A stretch of DNA of 64,000 bases from NCBI RefSeq assembly GCF_036169555.1, contig NZ_CP108032.1, forward strand, positions 5,022,001 through 5,086,000. Direction: 5' to 3'. The notes under the pieces were generated by a model, which was given only the letters and a program-made list of their open reading frames with translations, had not been told where the DNA came from and made no database searches. Within the stretch, counting starts at the first letter, position 1; each line of letters starts with the position of its first letter. This DNA is from Streptomyces sp. NBC_00306. GTDB taxonomy: Bacteria; Actinomycetota; Actinomycetes; Streptomycetales; Streptomycetaceae. Both the position numbers and the translations under genes were made by a program. Below, in pieces: positions 33,381 to 42,044 of the stretch.

Positions 33381-34334
33381 GTGTTCGCTGCAGAACGTCG
33401 CCAATTGATCCTCGAAATGGTGCGCGCCAACGGAGCCGTGTCGCTCCGTGAGCTCGCCCGCGTCGTCCAGACCTCCGAAGTGACCGTACGTCGGGACGTG
33501 CGGGCACTGGAGGCAGAAGGACTCCTCGACCGCCGCCACGGCGGTGCGGTACTGCCGGGCGGATTCACGAGAGAGTCCGGCTTCCCGCAGAAATCCCTGT
33601 CCGCCACCGCGGAGAAGACGGCCATCGCCGACCTCGCCGCGGGCCTCGTCGAAGAAGGCGAGGCCATCGTCGTCGGCGCCGGTACGACCACGCAGGAGCT
33701 GGCCCGCCGGCTCGCGCGTGTTCCGGGGCTGACCGTCGTCACCAACTCCCTGCTGGTCGCCCAGGCGCTGGCCCATGCCAACCGTGTCGAGGTCGTCATG
33801 ACCGGCGGGACCCTGCGTGGCTCGAACTACGCGCTGGTCGGCAGTGGCGCGGAGCAGTCGCTCCAGGGGCTGCGGGTCTCCCGTGCCTTCCTGTCCGGAA
33901 GCGGGCTCACCGCCGAGCGCGGTCTGTCCACCTCCAACATGCTCTCCGCGAGTGTCGACCGGGCGCTCGTGCAGGCCGCGGCCGAGGTGGTGGTCCTCGC
34001 GGACCACACCAAGCTGGGTACCGACACCATGTTCCAGACCGTGCCGACGGACGTGATCACCCGGCTGGTCACGGACGAGCCGCCGGCCCACGACGACCGT
34101 GCGGCCACCGAGCTCCAGGCGCTCGCCGACCAGGGGGTGCAGATCGCCGTGGCCGGTGCGGCAGGGGCCGCCGAGACGGCCCCCGGCCGCCCGCCCCGCC
34201 GTGATGTGCCGCTCCCGGGACAGCGCCGCACCCGCGGCGGGCCGGGGCATCAGCTGCGCAGCGCGGCCGGAGCGCTCGCGCCCGACCCCGGTGTGGAGCG
34301 GGCGGCGAGGGTGGCGGACCTCCGCCGCAGGTAG
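33381..34334 (+). CDS. DeoR/GlpR-family transcriptional regulator
   Basis: 317 residues. The helix-turn-helix at residues 1-60 is typical (MFAAERRQLILEMVRANGAV; LARVVQTSEVTVRRDVRALE; GLLDRRHGGAVL). The DeoRC sugar-phosphate sensor domain follows (EAIVVGAGTTTQELARRL; VVTNSLLVAQALA; VVVLADHTKLGTD). The last 60 residues are Arg/Pro/Gly-rich and disordered, longer than usual. DeoR regulators sense sugar phosphates and often control deoxynucleoside catabolism, so it is a candidate for the CTACGCGCGTAG operators; no such site precedes its own gene. Confidence 0.85.
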   Translation: MFAAERRQLILEMVRANGAVSLRELARVVQTSEVTVRRDVRALEAEGLLDRRHGGAVLPGGFTRESGFPQKSLSATAEKTAIADLAAGLVEEGEAIVVGAGTTTQELARRLARVPGLTVVTNSLLVAQALAHANRVEVVMTGGTLRGSNYALVGSGAEQSLQGLRVSRAFLSGSGLTAERGLSTSNMLSASVDRALVQAAAEVVVLADHTKLGTDTMFQTVPTDVITRLVTDEPPAHDDRAATELQALADQGVQIAVAGAAGAAETAPGRPPRRDVPLPGQRRTRGGPGHQLRSAAGALAPDPGVERAARVADLRRR

Positions 34335-34377
34335 GTCTTCGTCGCGCAGGTGGTGTTCGGCGCGGGTCGTCGGTGCC

Positions 34378-34968
34378 TCACGGGCCGTCCGGCCGCAGGC
34401 CCTTCAGGGTGAGCAGCAGGAGCCGGTCCGCCAGTTCCGGGTCGTCGGGTGTCTGCTCCGCGGCCAGCGCGATCGCGTTGGTCAGCTGCATCAGATCCGT
34501 GATCGAGACGTCCGGGCGCACGGCGCCGCTCTCCTGCGCCCGTACCAACAGCTCGTTGCCCGCCTCGCGCAGCGGCTCACAGGACTGCGAGAGAGCCGAA
34601 CTCCGGTCGTGGGACGCCGACATGAGCGCCCTGGACAGGCCCCGGTACTCACCCGCATGAGTGATGATGGCGCGCAGCCACTCCACCAGTGCCGTGCACG
34701 GCCGGTCCGCGCCGGCCAGTTCGCGGGAGCGCTCCAGCAGTGACGCGAGCGCGTCCTGGAAGACCGCGTTCATCATCGCGTGACGGTTGGGGAAGTGCCG
34801 GTACAGCGTGCCGATACCGACCCCCGACCGGCGGGCGATCTCCTCGAGCGAGGCGTCGGTGCCGTGCTCGGCGAAGGCGGCACGGGCCTCGACGAGCAGC
34901 CGTTCGTAGTTCCGGCGCGCATCCGCCCGCATCGGCCGTGCCGAGGCCGCTGTCGTACTCGTGGTCAT
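34378..34968 (-). CDS. TetR-family transcriptional regulator
   Basis: 196 residues. N-terminal DNA-binding domain: RRNYERLLVEARAAFAEHGT, then DASLEEIARRSGVGIGTLYR and HFPNRHAMM. The C-terminal ligand domain resembles TetR_C families with ITDLMQLTNAIALAAEQTPD. ATG 34968 is preceded by GGAGG at eight bases; the in-frame extension to 35088 was rejected. It lies downstream of the carboxylase gene on the same strand, but the target is unknown. Confidence 0.85.
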   Translation of the reverse strand: MTTSTTAASARPMRADARRNYERLLVEARAAFAEHGTDASLEEIARRSGVGIGTLYRHFPNRHAMMNAVFQDALASLLERSRELAGADRPCTALVEWLRAIITHAGEYRGLSRALMSASHDRSSALSQSCEPLREAGNELLVRAQESGAVRPDVSITDLMQLTNAIALAAEQTPDDPELADRLLLLTLKGLRPDGP

Positions 34969-35105
34969 CGTGCCGTCCTCCCTGGGCCGCACCGGTCTCC
35001 AGGATGCCACCGAGCCGCCGGCGGCTTCCCGGGTACGGATACGGGACCGCCCCGCCGGTCCGGGGACTCGGCGGGGCGGGATCCGCACCTGTGTACTACG
35101 GGACG

Positions 35106-36860
35106 TCAGTCCTTGATCTCGCAGATGGCCGCGCCGGACGAGACGGACGCTCCGACCTCGGCGGCGAGGCCCTTGATGGTGCCCGCGCGGTGCGCGTTCA
35201 GGGGCTGCTCCATCTTCATGGCCTCCAGGACGACGATCAGGTCGCCCTCCTTGACCTCCTGGCCCTCCTCGACCGCGATCTTGACGATCGTGCCCTGCAT
35301 CGGGGACGCGAGGGTGTCGCCGGAGGCGGCGGACGCGGACTTCTTCGCGGCACGGCGCTTGGGCTTCGCACCCGCGGCCAGGCCGGTGCGGGCCAGCGAC
35401 ATGCCGAGGGAGACCGGCAGCGACACTTCGAGGCGCTTCCCGCCGACCTCGACGACGACCGTCTCGCGGCCCGGCTCGTCCTCGACCTCGGCCTCCGCCG
35501 GGGCGGCGAACGCGGGGATCTCGTTGACGAACTCGGTCTCGATCCAGCGGGTGTGGACGCGGAACGGGTCGCTGGTGAACGCCGGGTCGCGGACGACCGC
35601 ACGGTGGAACGGGATGGCCGTGGCCATGCCCTCCACGGTGAACTCGTCCAGCGCACGCGCGGCACGCTGGAGCGCCTGCTCACGGCTGGCGCCGGAGACG
35701 ATCAGCTTGGCCAGCAGGGAGTCCCACGCCGGGCCGATCACGCTGCCGGACTCCACGCCCGCGTCCAGGCGGACACCGGGGCCGGAGGGCGGGGCGAAGG
35801 TGGTCACCGTGCCGGGGGCGGGGAGGAAGCCGCGACCCGGGTCCTCGCCGTTGATGCGGAACTCGAAGGAGTGGCCGCGCACCTCCGGGTCGCCGTAGCC
35901 GAGCTCCTCGCCGTCGGCGACGCGGAACATCTCGCGCACCAGGTCGATGCCGGTGACCTCTTCGGTGACCGGGTGCTCGACCTGGAGACGGGTGTTGACC
36001 TCCAGGAAGGAGATCGTGCCGTCCACGCCGACCAGGAACTCCACCGTGCCGGCGCCGACGTAGCCGGCCTCCTTGAGGATGGCCTTCGACGCGGCGTACA
36101 GCTCGGCGTTCTGCTCGTCCGTCAGGAAGGGCGCGGGGGCCTCCTCCACCAGCTTCTGGTGGCGGCGCTGGAGCGAGCAGTCACGGGTCGAGACGACCAC
36201 GACGTTGCCGTGCTGGTCGGCCAGGCACTGGGTCTCGACGTGGCGCGGCTTGTCCAGGTAGCGCTCGACGAAGCACTCGCCGCGACCGAAGGCGGCCACC
36301 GCCTCGCGAACCGCGGAGTCGTACAGCTCCGGCACCTCTTCCAGGGTGCGGGCGACCTTCAGACCGCGACCGCCGCCGCCGAAGGCGGCCTTGATCGCGA
36401 TGGGCAGGCCGTGCTCCTTGGCGAACTCGACGACCTCGTCGGCGCCGGAGACCGGGTCGGGCGTGCCGGCCACCAGCGGAGCGCCGGCGCGCTGAGCGAT
36501 GTGACGGGCGGCGACCTTGTCACCCAGATCGCGGATCGCCTGCGGCGGCGGGCCGATCCAGGTCAGCCCGGCGTCCAGCACGGCCTGCGCGAACTCGGCG
36601 TTCTCGGAGAGGAAGCCGTATCCAGGATGGATGGCGTCCGCACCGGAGTCCTTCGCGGCCTGAAGGACCTTGGCCATGTCCAGATAGCTGGCTGCCGGAG
36701 TGTCACCGCCCAGGGCGAACGCTTCGTCTGCCGCGCGGACGTGCAGAGCGTCCCGGTCCGGATCGGCGTAGACGGCTACGCTCGCGATCCCGGCGTCCCG
36801 GCAGGCCCGGGCAACACGGACAGCGATTTCGCCTCGGTTGGCGATGAGCACCTTGCGCAC
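35106..36860 (-). CDS. accA2: Acetyl/propionyl-CoA carboxylase alpha subunit (biotin carboxylase + BCCP)
   Basis: 584 residues, matching AccA2-type subunits. Biotin carboxylase domain at 1-450: VLIANRGEIAVRVARACRDA, the Gly-rich ATP loop KAAFGGGGRGLKVA, and EVNTRLQVEHPVTEEV. A BCCP domain closes the protein with the biotinyl-lysine motif EAMKMEQPL. It supplies carboxybiotin to the PccB-type transferase encoded 3.5 kb away, making malonyl- or methylmalonyl-CoA for lipids and polyketides. GTG 36860 follows AAGGAGGGAGCC. Confidence 0.93.
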   Translation of the reverse strand: MRKVLIANRGEIAVRVARACRDAGIASVAVYADPDRDALHVRAADEAFALGGDTPAASYLDMAKVLQAAKDSGADAIHPGYGFLSENAEFAQAVLDAGLTWIGPPPQAIRDLGDKVAARHIAQRAGAPLVAGTPDPVSGADEVVEFAKEHGLPIAIKAAFGGGGRGLKVARTLEEVPELYDSAVREAVAAFGRGECFVERYLDKPRHVETQCLADQHGNVVVVSTRDCSLQRRHQKLVEEAPAPFLTDEQNAELYAASKAILKEAGYVGAGTVEFLVGVDGTISFLEVNTRLQVEHPVTEEVTGIDLVREMFRVADGEELGYGDPEVRGHSFEFRINGEDPGRGFLPAPGTVTTFAPPSGPGVRLDAGVESGSVIGPAWDSLLAKLIVSGASREQALQRAARALDEFTVEGMATAIPFHRAVVRDPAFTSDPFRVHTRWIETEFVNEIPAFAAPAEAEVEDEPGRETVVVEVGGKRLEVSLPVSLGMSLARTGLAAGAKPKRRAAKKSASAASGDTLASPMQGTIVKIAVEEGQEVKEGDLIVVLEAMKMEQPLNAHRAGTIKGLAAEVGASVSSGAAICEIKD

Positions 36861-36886
36861 GATGGCTCCCTCCTTGAAACAAGCTG

Positions 36887-36916
36887 AGTTTAGGGACAGC
36901 CGACACGGCCTTTCGA
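36887..36916 (-). promoter_or_regulatory. Candidate promoter for accA2
   Basis: On the minus strand TCGAAA, 18 bp, then TAAACT; start would give a leader of about 20 bases carrying AAGGAGG. Confidence 0.45.
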
Positions 36917-37216
36917 CCCGTCCCCAATGGTGAGCTTGCCCACACGGAGCGTGATTCGAGGCTCGCCCCAGTCGCGAAATCCCTTGTCGCACCACGGTAC
37001 GACGGGTTTCCTCCTCGCACAGTAGCCCTCTTGTGTGGCGCAGGTCTCTGTTCGTGGAGCCAGCGGCCGAACGGGTTTCTTTGTGGAGTCCCTACGAATG
37101 GGCGAATGATTCTTTGCCGGACGACCGAGCGTGCCGAGACCCTTGTCCTGCCATTTACCCGTTAGTAGCGTTCGCGCTGTCGTACGTACTTCCGGTAACT
37201 GAGGGTTGGGGGCGCC
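36917..37216. other. Intergenic region between accA2 and a membrane-protein gene
   Basis: 300 bp without a credible gene. It is less GC-rich than its surroundings (for example 37086-37170) and must hold the promoter of the plus-strand gene at 37217. TTGTCC at 37143-37148 is -35-like, but no well-spaced -10 is convincing. No strong hairpin or repeat was seen. Confidence 0.5.
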
Positions 37217-37678
37217 GTGATGCGCAGAACGGTGGCCGTGGTGGCCGCGGCTGTACTGCTGATGGAGGCCGTGGGCTTCGTCGTCGTCAACGGCATCCTC
37301 GCCACGTTCGTGGACGGTCAGGACATGTCCCTCGCGGGGATGGACCCGGACGCGATGGTCACCGGCACCTGGGCGATGGGCATCGTGTTCGGCCTCTACC
37401 TGGCGGCCTGCGCCGTCGTCGCCCTGCTGGCCGGGGTGCGCGACCGGGCGCCGGGGCGCTTCGGCCGCATCCTGCTGATCACCGCGGCGGTGACGCACGG
37501 CGTGCTCGGTGCGCTGACCGTGGGTCTGGTGGGCTGGTCCGCCTTCGCGTTCATGATGGTCGTGCTCGCGCTGATCGTGATGGTGCTGGTCTTCTTCGGC
37601 AGGGAGCGCACCCCGCGTGACGCGAAGCCGGCGCCGCAGGCCGGGCCGGCGCCGACGAACGGTGCCGCGCCGGCCTGA
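37217..37678 (+). CDS. Small integral membrane protein of unknown function
   Basis: 153 residues with four membrane segments (VAVVAAAVLLMEAVGFVVV; MGIVFGLYLAACAVVALLAG; ILLITAAVTHGVLGALTVGL; FMMVVLALIVMVLVFFG) and a Pro/Ala-rich cytoplasmic tail. An outer loop after segment 1 is rich in Asp and Met (DGQDMSLAGMDPDAM). GTG 37217 and ATG 37220 are adjacent starts behind GGGGGC. No function is recognised; it is monocistronic and convergent with maf. Confidence 0.72.
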   Translation: MMRRTVAVVAAAVLLMEAVGFVVVNGILATFVDGQDMSLAGMDPDAMVTGTWAMGIVFGLYLAACAVVALLAGVRDRAPGRFGRILLITAAVTHGVLGALTVGLVGWSAFAFMMVVLALIVMVLVFFGRERTPRDAKPAPQAGPAPTNGAAPA

Positions 37679-37846
37679 CACCGGCGGGCGGATGTGTCAG
37701 GCCCTTGCGCGATCCGTCAGCTCCGGCACGCCCCTGTCAGGGGGTGTCAGGTTCCTCGTCCGACGGCCGCCGTAGCCCCGCGGCCGCCGTCGGCGCGCCC
37801 GGGCGGTGCGGGTGCGGGGGTCTGCCGGTGAGGGCGCCGGGTCCGT

Positions 37847-38452
37847 TCAGACCCACAGGTCCGTGATCGAGTAGCCCAGTTCGGCCAGCAGCCCGCGCAG
37901 CAGTGGCAGGGACAGGCCGATGACGTTGCTGTGGTCGCCCTCGATCCCCTCGATGAACGGCGCCGAGCGGCCGTCGAGGGTGAAGGCGCCCGCCACGTGC
38001 AGGGGTTCGCCGCTCGCCACGTACGCGGCGACCTCGGCGTCCGTCGGTTCACCGAAGCGGACCGTGGTCGACGCGGTGGCCGACGCGATCCGGCCCGTCG
38101 TGGTGTCGGTGACGCAATGACCGGTCTGCAGCACGCCCGAGCGTCCGCGCATCGCCTTCCAGCGGGCCGTGGCCTCTTCCTCGTCGACGGGTTTGCCGAG
38201 GGCCTCGCCGCCGAGTTCCAGGACCGAGTCGCAGCCGATGACCAGGGCACCGGCGGCTTCGGGGCGAGCGGCGACGACGGCCGCCTTGGCCTCGGCGAGT
38301 ACGAGGGCGAGTTCGGCGGGGGTCGGGGCGCTCAGGGCGTCCTCGTCGACACCGCTGACGATCACCTCGGGCGCGAGCCCGGCCTGGCGCAGCAGATTCA
38401 GCCGGGCGGGGGAGGCGGAGGCCAGAACAAGGCGGGGGGCTTGGACGGTCAT
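37847..38452 (-). CDS. maf: Maf-family nucleotide pyrophosphatase
   Basis: 201 residues. Maf proteins hydrolyse non-canonical or modified nucleoside triphosphates to monophosphates. LVLASASPARLNLLRQAGL is the N-terminal signature (SxSPxR), GALVIGCDSVLELGGEALGK holds the catalytic Asp (DS for the common DT), and GKPVDEEEA follows. ATG 38452 opens the conserved part. It is followed, in transcription order, by no close gene; upstream lies a tiny membrane protein gene on the same strand. Confidence 0.88.
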   Translation of the reverse strand: MTVQAPRLVLASASPARLNLLRQAGLAPEVIVSGVDEDALSAPTPAELALVLAEAKAAVVAARPEAAGALVIGCDSVLELGGEALGKPVDEEEATARWKAMRGRSGVLQTGHCVTDTTTGRIASATASTTVRFGEPTDAEVAAYVASGEPLHVAGAFTLDGRSAPFIEGIEGDHSNVIGLSLPLLRGLLAELGYSITDLWV

Positions 38453-38472
38453 GGCGCCATCGTAGGCGGCGC

Positions 38473-38601
38473 TCAGTGCAGGCCGACCACAAACATCGCA
38501 AGCACCATGGCCAACGCCAGCACCAGGCCGACGCGGCGCATCATCGCCTGGGTCTGGCGCAGTTCCTCGGGGGGTTCGTTCTTCGGGTCGGACCACAGCA
38601 T
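38473..38601 (-). CDS. Very small membrane protein (MmpB-like)
   Basis: 42 residues: a charged head LWSDPKNEPPEELRQTQAMM and one membrane segment (VGLVLALAMVLAMFVV). The head, with its NEPPEELR motif, resembles a tiny conserved streptomycete protein I recall as morphogenic membrane protein MmpB; that identity is tentative. It lies 20 bp upstream of maf on the same strand and could be co-transcribed. ATG 38601 gives the conserved size; the in-frame extension to 38682 is unlikely. Confidence 0.6.
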   Translation of the reverse strand: MLWSDPKNEPPEELRQTQAMMRRVGLVLALAMVLAMFVVGLH

Positions 38602-38705
38602 GCTTCCGATCCTGCGGCCGGACGGCCCTTCGGCGCCTGAGTACAGGTACTCAACGCTCTGGGTACGGGCGGACCCCTTCACGATGACCCGGCCGGTCCG
38701 CGAGA

Positions 38706-38790
38706 CCCTAAATGGGCTTGCTGTTCCATTAAAGCCCTCCGCGGTGCTACCGTTCCCGTATCGCTTAATGGAACTCTCGACCCATTAGGG
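38706..38790. promoter_or_regulatory. Nested double dyad upstream of the SGNH hydrolase gene
   Basis: Outer arms CCCTAAATGGG (38706-38716) and CCCATTAGGG (38781-38790); inner arms TTCCATTAA (38724-38732) and TTAATGGAA (38765-38773), an exact inverse. All four share a CCATTA core, AT-rich against GC-rich surroundings. The last arm ends 25 bp before the start codon. It looks like a multi-site operator. Confidence 0.7.
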
Positions 38791-38815
38791 CTCGGGACCG
38801 GGAAGGAGCACCGCC

Positions 38816-40090
38816 ATGCACCGGTATCTGCACCGTGCCGTCACCCCGCTCGCCGCCGTCGCCGCGGGCCTCGGCCTCGTCGCCGGCACGGACGCACGGG
38901 CCGCGGCGCCCACACGCGACGACACCGGTCACCCTCACTGGACGGCGGCCTGGGCCGCCTCGCCGCAGGCCCCCAGCACCGGCTTCACACCGAACTGGTC
39001 CCAGGAGGGCTTCTCCCGGCAGACCGTCCGCCAGGTCGTCCGGGTCACGGAGGGCGGCGACCGGATCAGAATCCGGCTGTCCAACGCGTACGGCACCTCC
39101 CCGCTGCACCTCACGGGTGCCACCGTCGCCCGTGCCGGCGCGGGCGCGGCGGTGCGTCCCGGCTCCGTGCGTGCCCTCACCTTCGGCGGCAGCCGCTCGG
39201 TGTCGGTTCCCGCGCACGGCGAACTGCGCAGCGACGCGGCCCGGTTGCCGCTGACGTCGCTGGAGCCGGTGACCGTGACGCTGTACTTCGCCGGCACCAC
39301 CGGGCCCGCGACCTTCCACGCCCAGGGCTGGACCGACACCTACCGCGCCGCCGGGGACCGCCGCGCGGACACCTCGGGCGCACGCTTCACCGAGGTCACG
39401 CAGTCCTGGTACTACCTCTCCGGCGTCGAGGTGGCGGGCAACGCGCGGCCCGCCCACGGCGGCGGCATCGTGCTCTTCGGCGACTCCATCACCGACGGCT
39501 TCGGGTCCACGCCGGGCGCCGACCGGCGCTGGTCCGACGCCCTCGCCGAACGCGTCGGCCGGCCCGTCCTCAACGCGGGTATCGGCGGCAATCTCGTCCT
39601 CAACGACTCCGCCTGGTACGGCGAGCGGGCCACCGCGCGCTTCCGCCGGGACGCCCTCGACCAGCCCGGCGTCTCCACCGTCGTCCTGCTCCAGGGCCTC
39701 AACGACATCGGCTTCAGCGAGGCGGAGGACCAGCCCACGTACAAGCCCGCCCCGGTCGTGCCGGCGGCCGAGCTGATCGCCGGGTATCGCGAGCTGATAC
39801 GGCAGGCCCACGCCCGCGGGGTGGAGGTCGTGGGCGCGACGCTGCTGCCGCTGAAGGGCTCCGACCACTGGGGGCCGCACTCGGCCCGGGTCAGCGACGA
39901 GGTCAACCACTGGATCCGTACGTCGGGGGAGTTCGACGCCGTCGTCGATCTCGACCGGGCGCTGGCCGATCCGGCGGACCCGGACCGGCTCGCCCCTGCC
40001 TACGACCACGGGGACGCGCTGCACCCCAACGACGCCGGCTACCTCCGCATGGCGGCGGAGGCAGCCGGGGTGCTGTCACGGTCCCGGTGA
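38816..40090 (+). CDS. Secreted SGNH/GDSL hydrolase
   Basis: 424 residues with a signal peptide (LAAVAAGLGLVAGTDARAAA). An N-terminal beta domain of about 170 residues precedes the SGNH domain. Block I is VLFGDSITDGFGS with the nucleophile Ser, block II NAGIGGNLVLND, block III LLQGLNDIGF, and block V GDALHPNDAGY with the catalytic Asp and His. It is an exported esterase or lipase acting on polysaccharide esters or lipids; the substrate is unknown. ATG 38816 follows GGAAGGAG. The multi-arm operator upstream implies specific control. Confidence 0.88.
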   Translation: MHRYLHRAVTPLAAVAAGLGLVAGTDARAAAPTRDDTGHPHWTAAWAASPQAPSTGFTPNWSQEGFSRQTVRQVVRVTEGGDRIRIRLSNAYGTSPLHLTGATVARAGAGAAVRPGSVRALTFGGSRSVSVPAHGELRSDAARLPLTSLEPVTVTLYFAGTTGPATFHAQGWTDTYRAAGDRRADTSGARFTEVTQSWYYLSGVEVAGNARPAHGGGIVLFGDSITDGFGSTPGADRRWSDALAERVGRPVLNAGIGGNLVLNDSAWYGERATARFRRDALDQPGVSTVVLLQGLNDIGFSEAEDQPTYKPAPVVPAAELIAGYRELIRQAHARGVEVVGATLLPLKGSDHWGPHSARVSDEVNHWIRTSGEFDAVVDLDRALADPADPDRLAPAYDHGDALHPNDAGYLRMAAEAAGVLSRSR

Positions 40091-40103
40091 GCCGGGAGCC
40101 CGG

Positions 40104-40310
40104 TCAGACCGGCCAGAAGGTGCGGGCCCACGCCCGCGGGCCGGGCAGCGGACGGCGACTGCGGGCGATCCTCGCCGGGTCCGACCACTGCTCGGCCGGC
40201 GCCACGGCACCCTCCGGCGCGGAGGCCGTCGCCGCGGCGCGGGCCTGGACCACCGCCAGGGCGGCGGCCAGTTCCTCGGGGGTCGGGTTTCCTCGTACGA
40301 CCTTGATCAT
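40104..40310 (-). CDS. accE: Acyl-CoA carboxylase epsilon subunit
   Basis: 68 residues. VIKVVRGNPTPEELAAALAV-type opening (here IKVVRGNPTPEELAAALAVV) is the signature of AccE/PccE, which binds the beta subunit and boosts activity. WSDPARIARSRRPLPGPRAW is the conserved C-terminal part. It begins 15 bp after the pccB stop and is surely co-transcribed. Length and position match the S. coelicolor arrangement. Confidence 0.9.
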   Translation of the reverse strand: MIKVVRGNPTPEELAAALAVVQARAAATASAPEGAVAPAEQWSDPARIARSRRPLPGPRAWARTFWPV

Positions 40311-40324
40311 CGTCAGGTCCCTTC

Positions 40325-41935
40325 CTAGAGGGGGATGTTGCCGTGCTTCTTCGGCGGGAGGTTCTCCCGCTTGGTGCGCAGTTGACGCAGTCCCTTCACG
40401 ATCTGCGACCGGGTGTCCGACGGCATGACCACGGCGTCGATATAGCCGCGCTCGGCCGCCGTGTACGGGTTGAGCAGCGCGTCCTCGTACTCCTCGATCA
40501 GCCGGGCGCGCGTGGCCTCCTGGGCCGACTCGTCGCCGGCGGCCGCGATGGTGCGGCGGTGCAGGATGTTCACCGCGCCCTGCGCGCCCATCACCGCGAT
40601 CTGCGCGGTCGGCCAGGCGAGGTTCAGGTCGGCGCCCAGGTGCTTGGAACCCATGACGTCGTACGCGCCGCCGAACGCCTTCCGCGTGATCACCGTGATC
40701 AGCGGGACGGTGGCCTCCGCGTACGCGTAGATCAGCTTGGCGCCGCGGCGGATGATGCCGCCGTACTCCTGGTCGACACCGGGCAGGAAGCCGGGGACGT
40801 CGACGAAGGTCAGCACCGGCACATTGAACGCGTCGCAGGTGCGCACGAAGCGTGCGGCCTTCTCGGAGGCGTTGATGTCGAGGCAGCCGGCGAACTGCAT
40901 CGGCTGGTTCGCCACGATGCCCACCGGGAAGCCCTCGACCCGGCCGAACCCGGTGAGGATGTTCGGCGCGAACATCGCCTGGGTCTCCAGGAACTCGCCC
41001 TCGTCCAGCACGTGTTCGATGACGGTGTGCATGTCGTACGGCTGGTTCGCCGAGTCCGGGATCAGCGTGTCGAGCTCGCGGTCCTCGTCGTTCGTCGCGA
41101 GGTCGGCCTCCTCGGGGAAGGCCGGCGGCTCGGAGAGGTTGTTGGACGGCAGGTACGACAGCAGGGACTTGACGTACTCGATGGCGTCCTTCTCGTCGCC
41201 CGCCATGTGATGGGCGACGCCGGAGGTGCTGTTGTGCGTACGGGCGCCGCCGAGCGCCTCGAAGCCGACGTCCTCACCGGTCACGGTCTTGATGACGTCC
41301 GGGCCCGTGATGAACATGTGCGAGGTCTGGTCGACCATCACCGTGAAGTCGGTGATCGCGGGGGAGTACACCGCACCGCCCGCGCACGGTCCGACGACCA
41401 GCGAGATCTGCGGGATCACGCCGGAGGCATGGGTGTTGCGGCGGAAGATCTCGCCGTACATGCCGAGCGCGCTGACGCCCTCCTGGATACGGGCGCCGCC
41501 GGAGTCGTTGATCCCGATGACCGGGCAGCCGGTCTTCAGGGCGAAGTCCATGACCTTGATGATCTTCTGGCCGTAGACCTCGCCGAGCGCACCGCCGAAG
41601 ACGGTGAAGTCCTGCGAGAACACGGCGACCGGGCGGCCGTCGACCGTGCCGTATCCGGTGACGACTCCGTCACCGTACGGACGGGTCTCCTCCAGGCCGA
41701 AACTGGTGGAGCGGTGCCGCGCGAACTCGTCGAACTCCACGAACGAATCCTCGTCCAGCAGCAGATCGACCCGCTCGCGGGCCGTCAACTTGCCCTTGGC
41801 GTGCTGCTTTTCCACCGCGCGGGCGGAGCCGGCATGCGTCGCCTCCTCGATGCGGCGCTGCAGATCCGCGATCTTGCCCGCGGTGGTGTGGCTGCTGGGA
41901 CTGCTGGAGCTGGCGATCTGTTCCGGCTCGGACAT
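40325..41935 (-). CDS. pccB: Acyl-CoA carboxylase beta subunit (carboxyltransferase)
   Basis: 536 residues. Transfers CO2 from carboxybiotin to propionyl- or acetyl-CoA. The N-terminal half holds GVVTGYGTVDGRPVAVFSQD and the oxyanion segment INDSGGARIQEGV; the C-terminal half holds VDVPGFLPGVDQEYGGIIRR and the second oxyanion site TRKAFGGAYDVMGSK. In PccB/AccB enzymes one residue near 422 sets specificity; Asp in the GCPSK/DVMGSK region is consistent with propionyl-CoA. ATG 41935 has GGGAG upstream. The epsilon gene follows; the biotin ligase is divergent. Confidence 0.92.
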   Translation of the reverse strand: MSEPEQIASSSSPSSHTTAGKIADLQRRIEEATHAGSARAVEKQHAKGKLTARERVDLLLDEDSFVEFDEFARHRSTSFGLEETRPYGDGVVTGYGTVDGRPVAVFSQDFTVFGGALGEVYGQKIIKVMDFALKTGCPVIGINDSGGARIQEGVSALGMYGEIFRRNTHASGVIPQISLVVGPCAGGAVYSPAITDFTVMVDQTSHMFITGPDVIKTVTGEDVGFEALGGARTHNSTSGVAHHMAGDEKDAIEYVKSLLSYLPSNNLSEPPAFPEEADLATNDEDRELDTLIPDSANQPYDMHTVIEHVLDEGEFLETQAMFAPNILTGFGRVEGFPVGIVANQPMQFAGCLDINASEKAARFVRTCDAFNVPVLTFVDVPGFLPGVDQEYGGIIRRGAKLIYAYAEATVPLITVITRKAFGGAYDVMGSKHLGADLNLAWPTAQIAVMGAQGAVNILHRRTIAAAGDESAQEATRARLIEEYEDALLNPYTAAERGYIDAVVMPSDTRSQIVKGLRQLRTKRENLPPKKHGNIPL

Positions 41936-42044
41936 CGGGATGCGGCTCCCTGGCTGATCACGGGGTCGTTGGCTACTGACTCGTAGCGTATCGGCGTGGA
42001 TACCGTTCGGCAGTGCGTCGTTTACCACACCTAACCTGGCTTGC

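Noticed and set aside
37731..37746. CCCCTGTCAGGGG as terminator between the membrane-protein gene and maf
   Set aside because: The arms are only four to six bases with almost no loop; too weak to call.
40343..41986. 547-codon frame opposite pccB
   Set aside because: Antisense shadow of a clear carboxyltransferase gene.
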